Source: Streptomyces cadmiisoli
GTDB lineage: Bacteria > Actinomycetota > Actinomycetes > Streptomycetales > Streptomycetaceae
Direction of reading: 5' to 3'
Length of the DNA: 64,000 nt
NCBI RefSeq assembly: GCF_003261055.1
Contig: NZ_CP030073.1
Location: forward strand, 3,162,001 to 3,226,000
Under the pieces are notes generated by a model. The model was not told where the DNA came from, searched no databases, and saw nothing but the letters and a program-made list of their open reading frames with translations. Shown here in pieces: positions 41,328 through 51,366 of this stretch. Numbering within the stretch: position 1 is the stretch's first letter; the number at the start of each line of letters is the position of its first letter. Both the position numbers and the translations under genes were made by a program.

Positions 41328-43337
41328 TCAGTCGCCGTTGCCGGGGGTCGGCGTCGTCTTCTGGATCTGCAGCAGGAACTCGGCGTTCGACTTCGTCTGC
41401 TTCATCTTGTCGAGCAGCAGCTCGATCGCCTGCTGCTGGTCGAGCGCGTGCAGCACCCGGCGCAGCTTCCAGACGATGCCGAGCTCCTCGCCGCTGAGCA
41501 GGATCTCCTCCTTGCGGGTGCCGGACGCGTCGACGTCCACCGCCGGGAAGATGCGCTTGTCGGCGAGCTTCCGGTCGAGCTTGAGCTCCATGTTGCCGGT
41601 GCCCTTGAACTCCTCGAAGATCACCTCGTCCATGCGGGACCCGGTGTCCACCAGGGCGGTGGCGAGGATGGTCAGCGAGCCGCCGTCCTCGATGTTGCGG
41701 GCCGCACCGAAGAAGCGCTTCGGCGGGTACAGGGCGGTCGAGTCGACACCACCGGACAGGATGCGGCCGGAGGCCGGGGCGGCGAGGTTGTACGCACGGC
41801 CCAGACGCGTGATCGAGTCGAGCAGCACGACGACGTCGTGGCCCAGCTCCACCAGTCGCTTGGCGCGCTCGATGGCGAGCTCGGCGACCGTGGTGTGGTC
41901 CTCGGCCGGACGGTCGAAGGTCGAGGAGATGACCTCGCCCTTGACCGACCGCTGCATGTCGGTGACCTCTTCCGGACGCTCGTCGACGAGGACGACCATC
42001 AGGTGGCACTCGGGGTTGTTGTGCGTGATCGCGTTGGCGATCGCCTGCATGATCATGGTCTTGCCGGTCTTCGGCGGGGCCACGATCAGACCGCGCTGGC
42101 CCTTGCCGATCGGCGACACGAGGTCGATGATCCGGGTCGTCAGCACACCCGGGTCGGTCTCCAGACGGAGCCGGTCCTGCGGGTAGAGCGGGGTCAGCTT
42201 GTTGAACTCCGGGCGGCCACGGCCGTGTTCGGGCGCCATGCCGTTGACGGAGTCGAGCCGGACCAGCGCGTTGAACTTCTCGCGGCGCTCGCCCTCCTTG
42301 GGCTGGCGCACGGCGCCGGTGATGTGGTCGCCCTTGCGCAGCCCGTTCTTGCGGACCTGGGCGAGGGAGACGTACACGTCGTTCGGACCGGGCAGGTAGC
42401 CCGAGGTGCGAATGAAGGCGTAGTTGTCGAGGATGTCCAGAATGCCCGCGACCGGGATCAGGACGTCGTCCTCGGTGATCTGCGGCTCGCTGCTGCCCAT
42501 CTCGTCGCGGCCACGACGGCCCCGGCGGTCCCGGTAGCGGCCGCGGCGGCCCCGACGGCCACCGTCGAAGTCGTCGTCGCTCTGGCCCTGGCTCTGGCTC
42601 TGCCCCTGGCCGCCCTGCTGCTGACGCTGCTGCTGGCCCTGGCCGCCCTGCTGGTCGTCGCCCTTGTTGCGGCGGTCCCGGCCACGCTCGCGGCGGTCCC
42701 GGCGACGGCCCTCGCCGCCGTCCGCGTCACCCTGCTGTCCGGGCGCCTCGGTCCTGGACTCGTTCTTCGCCTCGGCCGCGATCCCGCCCTGCGCGTCGGG
42801 GCTGCCCGCCTCGGCGGTGGCCCGGCGACGGCGGCGCTCGCCGGAGGCGTCGTCTCCCCCGCGCTCGGCTTCGCTCGCTCGGGCGGCACTCCCGGCCGGC
42901 TGGCCGGGGATCTCGATCTGCTGCTGGGCCACGGCCTTCTCGGCCGGCGCCTCGGCCTTCTTCTCGGCCTTGGCGGCCTTCTCGGCGGGCGCGTCGTCAC
43001 CCGTGCGCGCCTTCGAGGTGGTGCGCCGCTTGGGCTTGGCCTCGCCGGCCGCGTCGGCGCCCTTCGCCGAGGCTCCGGAGCCTGAAGCGGCCTGGGAGGC
43101 ACCGCCGCCCTGCGCCTCCTTGATGACCTCGATCAGCTGGCTCTTGCGCATACGCGCGGTGCCCCTGATACCGAGGCCGGATGCGACCTGTTGCAGCTCG
43201 GCCAGCACCATGCCCTCGAGGCCGGTACCGCGGCGGCGCCGGGAGCCTGCACCGGTGGCAGGCGCGGAGGCGTCCGTGGCGGGCGCGGCAGCGGTCTCCT
43301 CGACACGTGCGCCCATCAGATCGGTGGTGTCGCTCAC
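41328..43337 (-). CDS. rho: Transcription termination factor Rho
   Basis: A 669-residue Rho. An N-terminal SAP-like helix ([21 protein letters not shown]) is followed by a ~220-residue insert rich in Arg, Gly, Gln and Asp ([20 protein letters not shown]), characteristic of high-GC Gram-positives. Then come the RNA-binding domain and the ATPase core with Walker A PPKTGKT, Walker [16 protein letters not shown], the Q-loop and the R-loop. The insert gives extra RNA binding. GTG 43337 is preceded by GGAAGG. It ends in a strong intrinsic-type hairpin. Confidence 0.96.
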   Translation of the reverse strand: MSDTTDLMGARVEETAAAPATDASAPATGAGSRRRRGTGLEGMVLAELQQVASGLGIRGTARMRKSQLIEVIKEAQGGGASQAASGSGASAKGADAAGEAKPKRRTTSKARTGDDAPAEKAAKAEKKAEAPAEKAVAQQQIEIPGQPAGSAARASEAERGGDDASGERRRRRATAEAGSPDAQGGIAAEAKNESRTEAPGQQGDADGGEGRRRDRRERGRDRRNKGDDQQGGQGQQQRQQQGGQGQSQSQGQSDDDFDGGRRGRRGRYRDRRGRRGRDEMGSSEPQITEDDVLIPVAGILDILDNYAFIRTSGYLPGPNDVYVSLAQVRKNGLRKGDHITGAVRQPKEGERREKFNALVRLDSVNGMAPEHGRGRPEFNKLTPLYPQDRLRLETDPGVLTTRIIDLVSPIGKGQRGLIVAPPKTGKTMIMQAIANAITHNNPECHLMVVLVDERPEEVTDMQRSVKGEVISSTFDRPAEDHTTVAELAIERAKRLVELGHDVVVLLDSITRLGRAYNLAAPASGRILSGGVDSTALYPPKRFFGAARNIEDGGSLTILATALVDTGSRMDEVIFEEFKGTGNMELKLDRKLADKRIFPAVDVDASGTRKEEILLSGEELGIVWKLRRVLHALDQQQAIELLLDKMKQTKSNAEFLLQIQKTTPTPGNGD

Positions 43338-43742
43338 GAAGGGTCCTTCCCTGGAGCGGACGTCGGCCTGTCTGGCTCGGCGACCGGTTGTGCTGTCCGG
43401 CTTCGGTCCTTGCTGTGCGAACCGTGCCGGGGCGGTGGTCCGCCAAAGCGGCGGAGGAAATATCTGGTGATGGCGCTTCCTGAAGCCGTGGCACCCAGTG
43501 TCACGTGGCGTGGTCGCACCGGTTCCGGAGCGTGCCCGTCGGACCGCTCAGTGTCGACGTACGACGTACTGCCCGCGTACGAGGTACAGAACACTGTGCG
43601 GCTTGGGGAGCTCCCGGAAGAATGTCTGTCCCGGACTGGGACACGAGGCACCTCGCCATGGTGGGGTCGGGTGCAGACTTGAGGTTAACACTACCGGATC
43701 CAACAAACATTCCCCCTCTCCAAATCCGGCAATCGCGTGCTT
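43338..43742 (-). promoter_or_regulatory. rho leader and promoter region
   Basis: A 405-base gap between the thrB stop and the rho start. The AT-richer stretch at 43680-43735 (minus strand GGATCCGGTAGTGTTAACC) is the most promoter-like part, with TAGTGT as a candidate -10. The remaining ~300 bases would be a long untranslated rho leader, a feature of autoregulated rho genes. Short frames here are not convincing genes. No transcript data support this. Confidence 0.4.
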
Positions 43743-44672
43743 TTAATCGGTGCTCGCGGTCGCGAGCGGCAGCACGCTCGCTCCCTGCGGATCCAGGGCC
43801 AGCCGGTTCGCGGCCCAGTCCCGGCCCGCCAGCTGTTCGACCTTGTCGGCCGTGCCGGCGTCGGCCAGCGCCATGACGGTGGGTCCGGCGCCGGAGATGA
43901 CGGCCGGGATGCCGTCCGCGCGCAGCCGCTCCACCAGGGCCGCGCTCTCCGGCATGGCGGGCGCGCGGTACTCCTGGTGCAGTCGGTCCTCGGTGGCGGG
44001 CAGCAGCAGCTCGGGGCGCCTGGTGAGGGCCTCGACGAGCAGGGCGGCACGGCCCGCGTTGACGGCGGCGTCGACGTGCGGCACCGAGCGCGGGAGCAGT
44101 CCGCGCGCCGTTTCCGTCAGGACGGGCTTTCCGGGTACGAAAACCACCGGAACGATGGAATCGGCGGGCTCCATCCTGATCGCCCGGGCGCTCCCGGCTT
44201 CCATCCAGGACAGGGTGAAACCGCCCAGCAGACAGGCCGCGACGTTGTCCGGGTGGCCCTCGATCTCGGTGGCGAGTTCCAGCAGCGCGGCGTCGTCGAG
44301 CTTGGCCTCGCCGCCTATGGTCACCGCTCGCGCGGCCACGATGCCGGCGCAGATGGCGGCCGAGGAGGAGCCCAGGCCGCGGCCGTGCGGAATGCGGTTG
44401 GCGCAGACGATCTCCAGGCCGCGCGGCTGCCCGCCGAGGGAGTCGAAGGCGGTCCGCAGAGAGCGGACGAGAAGGTGGTTCTCGTCACGCGGCAGCGTGT
44501 CGCTGCCCTCACCCGCGATGTCGATGTGCAGCCCGGAGTCGGCCACCCGGACGACCACGTCGTCGTAGAGGCCCAGCGCGAGGCCGAAGGCGTCGAAGCC
44601 CGGGCCGAGGTTCGCGCTGGTCGCGGGGACGCGCACCCGTACGGCGGCGGCGCGGAAGGCTGGACCGGCCAT
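43743..44672 (-). CDS. thrB: Homoserine kinase
   Basis: A 309-residue GHMP kinase. VRVPATSANLGPGFDAFG forms the N-terminal motif, the ATP-binding IPHGRGLGSSSAA is motif 2, and ISGAGPTVMAL is motif 3. It phosphorylates homoserine for threonine synthesis. ATG 44672 has GGAGAG ten bases upstream and gives the conserved start; 40 further residues of frame are unsupported. Third gene of the hom-thrC-thrB cluster, separated from thrC by 258 bases that hold no other gene. Confidence 0.95.
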   Translation of the reverse strand: MAGPAFRAAAVRVRVPATSANLGPGFDAFGLALGLYDDVVVRVADSGLHIDIAGEGSDTLPRDENHLLVRSLRTAFDSLGGQPRGLEIVCANRIPHGRGLGSSSAAICAGIVAARAVTIGGEAKLDDAALLELATEIEGHPDNVAACLLGGFTLSWMEAGSARAIRMEPADSIVPVVFVPGKPVLTETARGLLPRSVPHVDAAVNAGRAALLVEALTRRPELLLPATEDRLHQEYRAPAMPESAALVERLRADGIPAVISGAGPTVMALADAGTADKVEQLAGRDWAANRLALDPQGASVLPLATASTD

Positions 44673-44930
44673 CGCTCGATGACTCTCCTTGAGCTGCGTG
44701 ACTGCCGAAGACATTCGATGACGTACGACGAACCCGGGGCCGTCCTGGGCCGGGAGGCCGGACGCTGCCCGGCTGCGGAGACGACGCGGCACCGCGGCAT
44801 ATGCGGCGGGCGGGTTCAGTACAGCCTATCGAAGGAAGGTTCTGTGGCGACATAGGGCGCACAGGAGGCGCACGATGCGTGTCGTAAGCCCCCTGTGCAC
44901 CCCCCACCGGGAAGACCCCCGGCGGCGGTG

Positions 44931-45989
44931 TCACACCAGGCCGAGGCGCTCGGCCGCCGTCGCCGCGTCGACCGGGACGGTGACCGGCTGCGGGGCGCCC
45001 GCGACGGCCCAGTCGGGGTCCTTGAGGCCGTTGCCGGTGACCGTGCACACGATGCGCTGACCGGGGTCGACCTTGCCCTGTTCGGCGGCCTTCAGCAGAC
45101 CCGCCACGGACGCGGCCGACGCGGGCTCGACGAAGACGCCCTCCTGAGCGGCCAACAGGCGGTAGGCGCGCAGGATCTCACGGTCCGTCACCTCGTCGAT
45201 GAACCCGCCCGACTCGTCGCGCGCGGCCAGCGCGTACTGCCAGGAGGCCGGGTTGCCGATCCGGATCGCGGTGGCGATCGTCGACGGGTCCTTGACCACC
45301 TCACCGCGCACGATGGGCGCACTGCCGGAGGCCTGGAAGCCCCACATGCGCGGGGTCGCGGCGGCGAGGCCGTCCGCGGCGTACTCCTTGTAGCCCTTCC
45401 AGTAGGCCGTGATGTTGCCCGCGTTGCCGACCGGCAGGACATGGATGTCGGGCGCCTGCCCGAGCATGTCGACGATCTCGAACGCGGCCGTCTTCTGGCC
45501 CTCGATACGCACCGGGTTGACCGAATTGACCAGCGCCACCGGGTAGTTGTCGGAGAGGGCGCGGGCCAGCGTGAGGCAGTCGTCGAAGTTGCCGTCGACC
45601 TGGAGGATCTTCGCGCCGTGCACCAGCGCCTGGCCCATCTTGCCGAGCGCGATCTTGCCCTGCGGCACGAGGACGGCGGAGACCATTCCGGCCCGTACGG
45701 CGTAGGCGGCGGCGGACGCCGAGGTGTTGCCGGTGGAGGCGCAGATGACCGCCTTGGCCCCCTCCTCCTTGGCCTTGCTGATGGCCATCGTCATCCCGCG
45801 GTCCTTGAAGGAGCCCGTCGGGTTGGCGCCCTCGACCTTCAGGTGGACCTCGCAGCCGGTGCGCTCGGAGAGCACCTGCGCGGGCACGAGGGGCGTTCCG
45901 CCCTCACGGAGCGTCACGACCGGCGTGGTGTCGGATACCGGCAGCCGGTCCCGGTACTCCTCGATGATTCCGCGCCACTGGTGGGTCAT
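44931..45989 (-). CDS. thrC: Threonine synthase
   Basis: A 352-residue PLP enzyme. The PLP Lys lies in [14 protein letters not shown], the phosphate-binding Gly loop is [12 protein letters not shown], and SGSAPIVRG follows. It converts O-phosphohomoserine to threonine. ATG 45989 is six bases after the hom stop, implying co-transcription. Length fits the short bacterial class. Confidence 0.96.
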   Translation of the reverse strand: MTHQWRGIIEEYRDRLPVSDTTPVVTLREGGTPLVPAQVLSERTGCEVHLKVEGANPTGSFKDRGMTMAISKAKEEGAKAVICASTGNTSASAAAYAVRAGMVSAVLVPQGKIALGKMGQALVHGAKILQVDGNFDDCLTLARALSDNYPVALVNSVNPVRIEGQKTAAFEIVDMLGQAPDIHVLPVGNAGNITAYWKGYKEYAADGLAAATPRMWGFQASGSAPIVRGEVVKDPSTIATAIRIGNPASWQYALAARDESGGFIDEVTDREILRAYRLLAAQEGVFVEPASAASVAGLLKAAEQGKVDPGQRIVCTVTGNGLKDPDWAVAGAPQPVTVPVDAATAAERLGLV

Positions 45990-45995
45990 TGCTGC

Positions 45996-47297
45996 TTACT
46001 CTCCTTCAACCCGCATGATGCTGGCGACACCCCGCACGGTGTCGAGCTTGCGCAGCGCCTCGACGGTCCCGCTGAGGGACGCGTCGGAAGCGCGGTGCGT
46101 GACGACGACGAGGGACGCCTCGCCGCCGCCGTCCTGCCGTCCTTGCTGGCGAACCGTATCGATCGACACCCCGTGCTCGGCGAACACCGTGGCCACCTGG
46201 GCGAGAACACCCGGTTTGTCGGCCACGTCAAGGCTGATGTGGTAGCGCGTGACGACCTCGCCCATGGACGAGACGGGCAGCGCGGCGTACGCGGACTCGC
46301 CGGGCCCGGTCGCGCCGCTGAGCCGGTTGCGGCAGACGGCGACCAGGTCGCCGAGGACCGCGGACGCGGTCGGGGAGCCGCCGGCCCCGGGGCCGTAGAA
46401 CATCAGCTGCCCGGCGGCGTCCGACTCGACGAAGACCGCGTTGTAGGCGCCGCGCACCGAGGCGAGCGGATGCGTCAGTGGAATCATGGCCGGGTGCACG
46501 CGCGCGGTGACGGACCCGCCGTCCGCGGCCCGCTCGCAGATGGCGAGCAGTTTGATGGTGCAGCCCATCGCCTTCGCCGAGGCGAAGTCGGCGGCGGTGA
46601 CCTCGGTCATCCCCTCGCGGTAGACGTCGTCGAGGCGCACCCGTGTGTGGAAGGCGATTCCGGCGAGGATCGCGGCCTTGGCGGCGGCGTCGAAGCCCTC
46701 GACGTCGGCGGTGGGGTCGGCCTCGGCGTAGCCCAGCGCGGTGGCCTCGTCGAGGGCCTCCTGGTACCCGGCGCCCGTGGAGTCCATCTTGTCGAGGATG
46801 AAGTTCGTCGTGCCGTTGACGATGCCGAGGACCCGGTTGACCTTGTCGCCCGCCAGCGACTCGCGCAGCGGGCGGATCAGCGGGATGGCGCCGGCCACGG
46901 CGGCCTCGTAGTAGAGGTCCGCGTCGTGCTCCTCGGCGGCGGCGTGCAGCGCGGCACCGTCCTGGGCGAGCAGGGCCTTGTTCGCCGAGACGACGGAGGC
47001 ACCGTGCTCGAAGGCGGTCGTGATCAGCGTACGAGCGGGCTCGATGCCGCCGATGACCTCGACCACCACGTCGATGTCGCCGCGTTTGACCAGCGCGGTC
47101 GCGTCGGTGGTGACGAGGGCCGGGTCGATGCCCTCGCGCACCTTGTCGGGACGGCGGACCGCGACGCCGGCGAGCTCCACGGGCGCGCCGATCCGGGCGG
47201 CGAGGTCGTCGGCGTGCGTCGTCATGATGCGCGCCACCTCTGAGCCGACCACTCCACAGCCCAGCAGCGCCACCTTCAGCGGACGCGTACGCATCAT
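45996..47297 (-). CDS. hom: Homoserine dehydrogenase with ACT domain
   Basis: A 433-residue protein. The NAD(P)-binding domain starts LLGCGVVGSEVARIM. The catalytic region includes ANKALLAQDG, the Lys/Asp substrate site lies in GIVNGTTNFILDKM, and GYAEADPTADVEG follows. The last ~80 residues (YHISLDVADKPGVLAQVATVF) form an ACT domain for threonine feedback. The start is ATG 47297 (MMRTRPLKVALLG); the second ATG three bases later has better spacing to GAGG, so either is possible. Also named thrA in Streptomyces. Confidence 0.95.
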   Translation of the reverse strand: MMRTRPLKVALLGCGVVGSEVARIMTTHADDLAARIGAPVELAGVAVRRPDKVREGIDPALVTTDATALVKRGDIDVVVEVIGGIEPARTLITTAFEHGASVVSANKALLAQDGAALHAAAEEHDADLYYEAAVAGAIPLIRPLRESLAGDKVNRVLGIVNGTTNFILDKMDSTGAGYQEALDEATALGYAEADPTADVEGFDAAAKAAILAGIAFHTRVRLDDVYREGMTEVTAADFASAKAMGCTIKLLAICERAADGGSVTARVHPAMIPLTHPLASVRGAYNAVFVESDAAGQLMFYGPGAGGSPTASAVLGDLVAVCRNRLSGATGPGESAYAALPVSSMGEVVTRYHISLDVADKPGVLAQVATVFAEHGVSIDTVRQQGRQDGGGEASLVVVTHRASDASLSGTVEALRKLDTVRGVASIMRVEGE

Positions 47298-47399
47298 CCG
47301 ACCTCGTTTCTTCCTACCGTCACGGTTGAACCAGTCTCACGCACCGGACGGGAGTTTCTGCGTCATGTCCGGATTGTGAGACAACTATTTCATTTTTCC

Positions 47400-47430
47400 G
47401 GCGGCGGGAAACCGGAGATCTTCCGCCGCC
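47400..47430 (-). terminator. Hairpin after lysA
   Basis: GGCGGCGG (47400-47407) pairs with CCGCCGCC (47423-47430), with AA/TT after one bulged G. It lies about 20-50 bases beyond the lysA stop in the 152-base lysA-hom gap. It has no U-run, so its role is inferred from position. Confidence 0.45.
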
Positions 47431-47449
47431 CCGGCACCCGTGTGGGACA

Positions 47450-48841
47450 TCACCCGACGTCGAGACGCAGCAGGTCCTCCTCCGTCTCACGGCGGACGAT
47501 CACCCGCGCCTCGCCGTCCCGCACGGCGACCACCGGCGGACGCAGCACATGGTTGTAGTTGCTGGCCATCGACCGGCAGTACGCGCCGGTCGCGGGTACG
47601 GCGAGGAGGTCACCGGGCGCCAGGTCGGCCGGCAGGAAGGCGTCCTTCACCACGATGTCCCCGCTCTCGCAGTGCTTGCCGACCACCCGGGAGAGCATCG
47701 GCCCGGCGTCGGAGGCACGCGAGACCAGCGCGACGCTGTACTCGGCGTCGTACAGCGCGGTGCGGATGTTGTCCGACATGCCGCCGTCCACGGACACATA
47801 CGTCCGCAGCCCGTCGAGGGGCTTGATGGTGCCGACCTCGTACAGCGTGAAAGCGGTCGGGCCGACGATGGCGCGCCCCGGCTCGACCGAGATGCGCGGC
47901 GTACGCAGGCGGGCGGCCTCGCACTCACGCGAGACGATCTCGGTCAGCGCCTTGGCGATCTCGTGCGGCTCGCGCGGGTCGTCGTCACTGGTGTACGCGA
48001 TGCCGAGACCGCCGCCGAGGTCGATCTCCGGCAGTTCGACACCGTGCTCGTCGCGGATGTCCTTCAGCAGCCCGACCACACGGTGTGCGGCGACCTCGAA
48101 CCCGGACATGTCGAAGATCTGCGACCCGATGTGCGAGTGGATGCCGATCAGTTCGAGCCCGTCGAGCTGGAGGGCGCGCCGCACGGCCTCCGCGGCCTGC
48201 CCGCCGGCCAGCGGGATGCCGAACTTCTGGTCCTCGTGGGCGGTGGCGATGAACTCGTGGGTGTGCGCCTCGACACCGACGGTGACACGGATCTGCACCC
48301 GTTGCCGCCGGCCGAGCGACCGGGCGATGTGGGCGACACGGACGATCTCCTGGAAGGAGTCGAGCACGATCCGCCCGACCCCCGCGGTCACCGCCCGCTC
48401 GATCTCCTCGGGGGACTTGTTGTTGCCGTGGAAGGCGATGCGGTCGGCGGGCATCCCGGCGGACAGCGCCGTGGCCAGCTCACCACCGGAGCACACATCG
48501 AGGTTCAGCCCCTCCTCGTGCAGCCAGCGCACGATCGCCCGGGACAGGAACGCCTTGCCGGCGTAGAACACGTCGGCGTCATGCCCGAAGGCGGTACGCC
48601 AGGCGCGGGCGCGGGCGCGGAAGTCGGCCTCGTCGACGACGTAGGCGGGGGTGCCGAACTCCTCGGCGAGCTGCTTGACGTCGATGCCGCCGACCGTGAC
48701 GACTCCGTCGTCGTTCCGGGTGACGGTCTGCGCCCACACCTTCGCGTCGAGGTCGTTGAGATCGGCGGGCGGGGCCGAGTAGTGGCCCTCGGGCAGGACA
48801 TCGGCGTGACGGGGCCCGGCGGGGTGTGCGGAACGGCTCAT
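47450..48841 (-). CDS. lysA: Diaminopimelate decarboxylase
   Basis: A 463-residue fold-III PLP enzyme. The PLP Lys lies in [16 protein letters not shown], the conserved His in [12 protein letters not shown], the Gly-rich phosphate site is [19 protein letters not shown] follows, and the active-site Cys is in [10 protein letters not shown]. It makes lysine from meso-diaminopimelate. ATG 48841 is 15 bases after the nrtL stop. It is grouped with the threonine genes, as in other Streptomyces. Confidence 0.96.
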   Translation of the reverse strand: MSRSAHPAGPRHADVLPEGHYSAPPADLNDLDAKVWAQTVTRNDDGVVTVGGIDVKQLAEEFGTPAYVVDEADFRARARAWRTAFGHDADVFYAGKAFLSRAIVRWLHEEGLNLDVCSGGELATALSAGMPADRIAFHGNNKSPEEIERAVTAGVGRIVLDSFQEIVRVAHIARSLGRRQRVQIRVTVGVEAHTHEFIATAHEDQKFGIPLAGGQAAEAVRRALQLDGLELIGIHSHIGSQIFDMSGFEVAAHRVVGLLKDIRDEHGVELPEIDLGGGLGIAYTSDDDPREPHEIAKALTEIVSRECEAARLRTPRISVEPGRAIVGPTAFTLYEVGTIKPLDGLRTYVSVDGGMSDNIRTALYDAEYSVALVSRASDAGPMLSRVVGKHCESGDIVVKDAFLPADLAPGDLLAVPATGAYCRSMASNYNHVLRPPVVAVRDGEARVIVRRETEEDLLRLDVG

Positions 48842-48856
48842 TTTCGGCGTGCTCTT

Positions 48857-50131
48857 TCAGAGATGGTCGGGTGCGTCGATGCCGAGCAGGACGAGGCCAC
48901 CGGCCAGCACCGTCCCGGCGGCTTCGGCAAGAGCGAGCCGGGCACGGTGGGCGGCCGAGGGTTTCTCCTCACCGCACGGGAGGACGGCGGGCAACAGGAC
49001 GAGCACGGCATCGGCGACGGTGACGAGGTGCCGGGCAAGACGATCAGGACCGCGATCACGGGCGGCGGCGGCGAGGATGCGGGGGTACTCGGCCAGGGCC
49101 GCTTCGAGGGGAGCGGGGGCCGGGTGGGGGAAGGTGGGTTCGCCGTGTGCCGCGTCCGGCACGCGACCGGGGTCGGCCTCGAAACCGAGGTCGCCCGCGT
49201 TACGGACGGCGGCCCGCACGCGGGCATGCGCGTACCGCACCCGGAAGAGGGGGTTGCCCTCCCGCTGGACAAGATGGTCGGAGCTGATCCGGGGCCGGTC
49301 GTGCGGCGCGGGATGCAGCAGGGCCCAACGACCGGCGTCACGCCCCAGAGGGAGCGGCGTGGTGAGGGCGGGGGTGGGGCGGAGGGGTGGGTGACGGAAA
49401 GCGGCGGGCACGTCGGTCCTGGCGAGGGGGGCGGGCGTATCGGGCCCGGTGAAGCGGGCCGGCACATCGGGCCCGGCGACAGGGGGCGGCGTGTCGAGCC
49501 CGGCGACGGGGGTACGCGTATCGGACCAGGTGAAGCGGGCCGGCGCATCGGGCCCGGCGACAGGGGGCGGCGTGTCGAGCCCGGCGACGGGGGTACGCGT
49601 ATCGGTCTCGCCCCAGGCGTCGATGCGAGCGCCGAGCACGGACTCCCACTCCGGCTCGAGCGGTCCCGCACAGCTCGTGCGGACGAGGGCCCCCTGGGAG
49701 CGCAGGATCCGGGCGACGGCGTCGGCGACGACGGCGGCGCGCACCTCATGGGCGCAGTGCACCTGGACGACCTGCCCCGCGAGGGCGTCGGAGTGCCCGT
49801 AGCGCGGGCCGTCGCGGAGGATGCGGCGCACGAGGCCGGTCGACGCGGCTTCGTCGAGGGCGATGTTGAGGAACCCGGGCCCGGTGATCTCGACCCCGGT
49901 CACTCCATCGGCCCCCGCGAGGTACGGCCGGAGCACCTCCGCGACCTGCCGCGGCGGCCGCCCCGCCGGGCGCGCGAGCTGAAGGGCGACGTTGGTGGCG
50001 TAGTCGCCCCATCCCCCGGGCCGCGACCGCTCGACCACGACCCGTGCGGGCACGCTCACACTCAGCGCCCCGTCGTCAACAGCACACCGCACCGCGCGCA
50101 GCACGGTGCGGGACAGCTCGACGGGGGTCAC
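48857..50131 (-). CDS. nrtL: ArgS-related anticodon-binding protein NrtL, lacking the catalytic domain
   Basis: A 424-residue protein. The N-terminal ~110 residues resemble the additional domain of arginyl-tRNA synthetase (GWGDYATNVALQLARPAGRPPRQVAEVL, TGPGFLNIAL). The C-terminal ~140 residues resemble the DALR anticodon-binding domain (VRYAHARVRAAVRNAGDLG). The Rossmann core with HIGH/KMSK signatures is missing. Its place is taken by a Pro/Ala/Thr linker with a tandem repeat (SDTRTPVAGLDTPPPVAGPD). It may bind tRNA-Arg or act in regulation but cannot aminoacylate. The name follows current annotation practice for this family. ATG/GTG at 50131. It shares a short gap with lysA. Confidence 0.75.
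   Translation of the reverse strand: MTPVELSRTVLRAVRCAVDDGALSVSVPARVVVERSRPGGWGDYATNVALQLARPAGRPPRQVAEVLRPYLAGADGVTGVEITGPGFLNIALDEAASTGLVRRILRDGPRYGHSDALAGQVVQVHCAHEVRAAVVADAVARILRSQGALVRTSCAGPLEPEWESVLGARIDAWGETDTRTPVAGLDTPPPVAGPDAPARFTWSDTRTPVAGLDTPPPVAGPDVPARFTGPDTPAPLARTDVPAAFRHPPLRPTPALTTPLPLGRDAGRWALLHPAPHDRPRISSDHLVQREGNPLFRVRYAHARVRAAVRNAGDLGFEADPGRVPDAAHGEPTFPHPAPAPLEAALAEYPRILAAAARDRGPDRLARHLVTVADAVLVLLPAVLPCGEEKPSAAHRARLALAEAAGTVLAGGLVLLGIDAPDHL
49449..49605 (-). repeat. Near-perfect 81-bp tandem repeat inside nrtL
   Basis: GTGAAGCGGGCCGGC opens the unit at 49449 and again at 49530. The second copy matches the first over 76 bases with one mismatch (A/G at base 16), then diverges. 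The unit length is 81 bases, so the reading frame is kept and 27 residues are repeated in the linker of NrtL. A third, degraded copy may precede on the 3' side of the gene. Confidence 0.9.
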
Positions 50132-50461
50132 GGGACAAGCGTATGGGAGGAGGGGGGTGGGTATGCGAGTTGGTTTGCGGATGGTCCGGGATGTGGACGG
50201 CCCGGCGACCGGCCGGTCCGGCCGGTGTTCCAGGTGACCCGGTTCGTCCGTTTGATCCCGCTGGACCGAAGATCGTGCGACTGGACTGCTTGCCCGTCAC
50301 CGGGTCGGCTCACTCAGCGGCGCGCCCTCCCGGCCCCGGACGGAACGCCTCACGACCGAGACGCTCACCCCACCGATACGTCTACCGATGCCCGCGAATC
50401 GGATCCTCCGTCGGAGTGCTCAGCCGACGAAGTACGACGGGGTACTCAGCCGGCAAAGCGC
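50132..50461 (-). other. Gap between response regulator and nrtL
   Basis: A 330-base region holding no convincing gene. It contains short inverted repeats such as ACCGGCC/GGCCGGT near 50208-50226 and TACTCAGC-type repeats near 50400-50460. These may terminate the response-regulator transcript. The probable nrtL promoter also lies here, but I cannot point to a specific one. Confidence 0.3.
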
Positions 50462-50947
50462 TCAGCCGCTCGCCCGACCGGCCCGCTCGGTCTCACCGGC
50501 ACCGAGCAGCCCACCACCCACTCCAGACTCACCGGCCCCACCACCCTCTCCATCGCCGTCATCACCGTGACCGCGCCGCTCCATCAACCGCCCTACGAGC
50601 TGCACGAGTTCGTCGGGCTCGAAGGGCTTGGAGAGGAAGGCGTCGACGCCGACGTCGAGGCCGGCTTCGACCTCGTACTGCGTACAGGCACTGACGATGG
50701 CGAGGGGCAGATCGCGGGTCCGCGGGTCGGCACGCAGCCGGGCGGCGGTCCGGAGCCCGTCCAGCCGCGGCATGACGACATCGAGCGTGACGACATCGGG
50801 CTGCACCTGATGGACGACATCCAGACACTCGGCACCATCGGCCGCGGTCACGACCTCGAGGCCCTCCAGCTCGAGATTGACCCTGATCAACTGCCGGATG
50901 ACCTTGTTGTCGTCCACAACAAGCACCCGGCCTGACGCGCCTGGCAC
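50462..50947 (-). CDS. Stand-alone response regulator (receiver domain only)
   Basis: A 161-residue protein. The CheY-like receiver (1-125) has the acidic pocket DD (12-13 in LVVDDNKV), phospho-acceptor Asp56 in VTLDVVMPRLDG and Lys in FLSKPFEPDEL. A Gly/Glu-rich tail (HGDDGDGEGGGAGESG) with no output domain follows. Start at GTG 50947 (reading VPGASGRVLVVDD), as in homologues; the alternative 50995 adds 16 residues and also has only a weak site. The partner kinase is not in the window. Confidence 0.8.
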   Translation of the reverse strand: MPGASGRVLVVDDNKVIRQLIRVNLELEGLEVVTAADGAECLDVVHQVQPDVVTLDVVMPRLDGLRTAARLRADPRTRDLPLAIVSACTQYEVEAGLDVGVDAFLSKPFEPDELVQLVGRLMERRGHGDDGDGEGGGAGESGVGGGLLGAGETERAGRASG

Positions 50948-51119
50948 AACTCGAGAGTAGGTGGGGACCGGCCACCGCGTCCGGCTTTTCCCCACTTCCG
51001 ACCCGCACGGGCCCTCGACGCCCCACCTGACCTCGGATCGCCCGCGCGTAAAGCGTTCATGGACACCCCGTCGGAGCTGGTAGGGTTCTACCCGTCGCAG
51101 CGAACACCGCGAACGACAC

Positions 51120-51191
51120 GCCCCCGTAGCTCAGGGGATAGAGCAACGGCCTCCGGAGCCGTGTGCGCAGGTTCGAATCCTGCCGGGGGCA
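51120..51191 (+). tRNA. tRNA-Arg (anticodon CCG)
   Basis: Complete cloverleaf. Acceptor arms are GCCCCCG (51120-51126) and CGGGGGC (51184-51190). The D-arm is GCTC/GAGC. The anticodon stem is ACGGC/GCCGT with loop CTCCGGA, giving anticodon CCG at 51153-51155. The T-arm is GCAGG-TTCGAAT-CCTGC and the discriminator A is at 51191. CCA is not encoded. It is a likely integration site for the island that follows, since tRNA 3' ends are common attachment sites. Confidence 0.95.
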
Positions 51192-51208
51192 CTTCGCAGG
51201 AAGTGCCT

Positions 51209-51249
51209 AAAGACCCCGCCATCAGCAAGGACGCTGAGGACGGGGTCTT
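51209..51249 (+). terminator. Terminator after tRNA-Arg
   Basis: AAGACCCCG (51210-51218) pairs with CGGGGTCTT (51241-51249). An inner stem TCAGC/GCTGA (51222-51226, 51233-51237) encloses AAGGAC. It starts 18 bases after the tRNA. The preceding GCACTT/AAGTGC around 51189-51206 adds a small hairpin. Confidence 0.7.
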
Positions 51250-51298
51250 CGCGTATGTGCAGGCGTGTGCTGCCGGAAGCGGCCATAAGCCGGGCTCT

Positions 51299-51318
51299 GT
51301 GGACTATTCGTGGACAGG
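51299..51318 (+). repeat. GTGGAC-N5-GTGGAC element, left of integrase
   Basis: GTGGACTATTCGTGGACAGG at 51299-51318 holds two GTGGAC hexamers. A copy matching 17 of 20 bases lies at 53494-53513 on the other side of the integrase module. Such spaced repeats resemble arm-type integrase sites. Statement is from sequence comparison only. Confidence 0.5.
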
Positions 51319-51366
51319 ATCTTGGGGCATCTTCCCTGGTCAGCCCCGAGGTTTCCGAAGTGGCCA

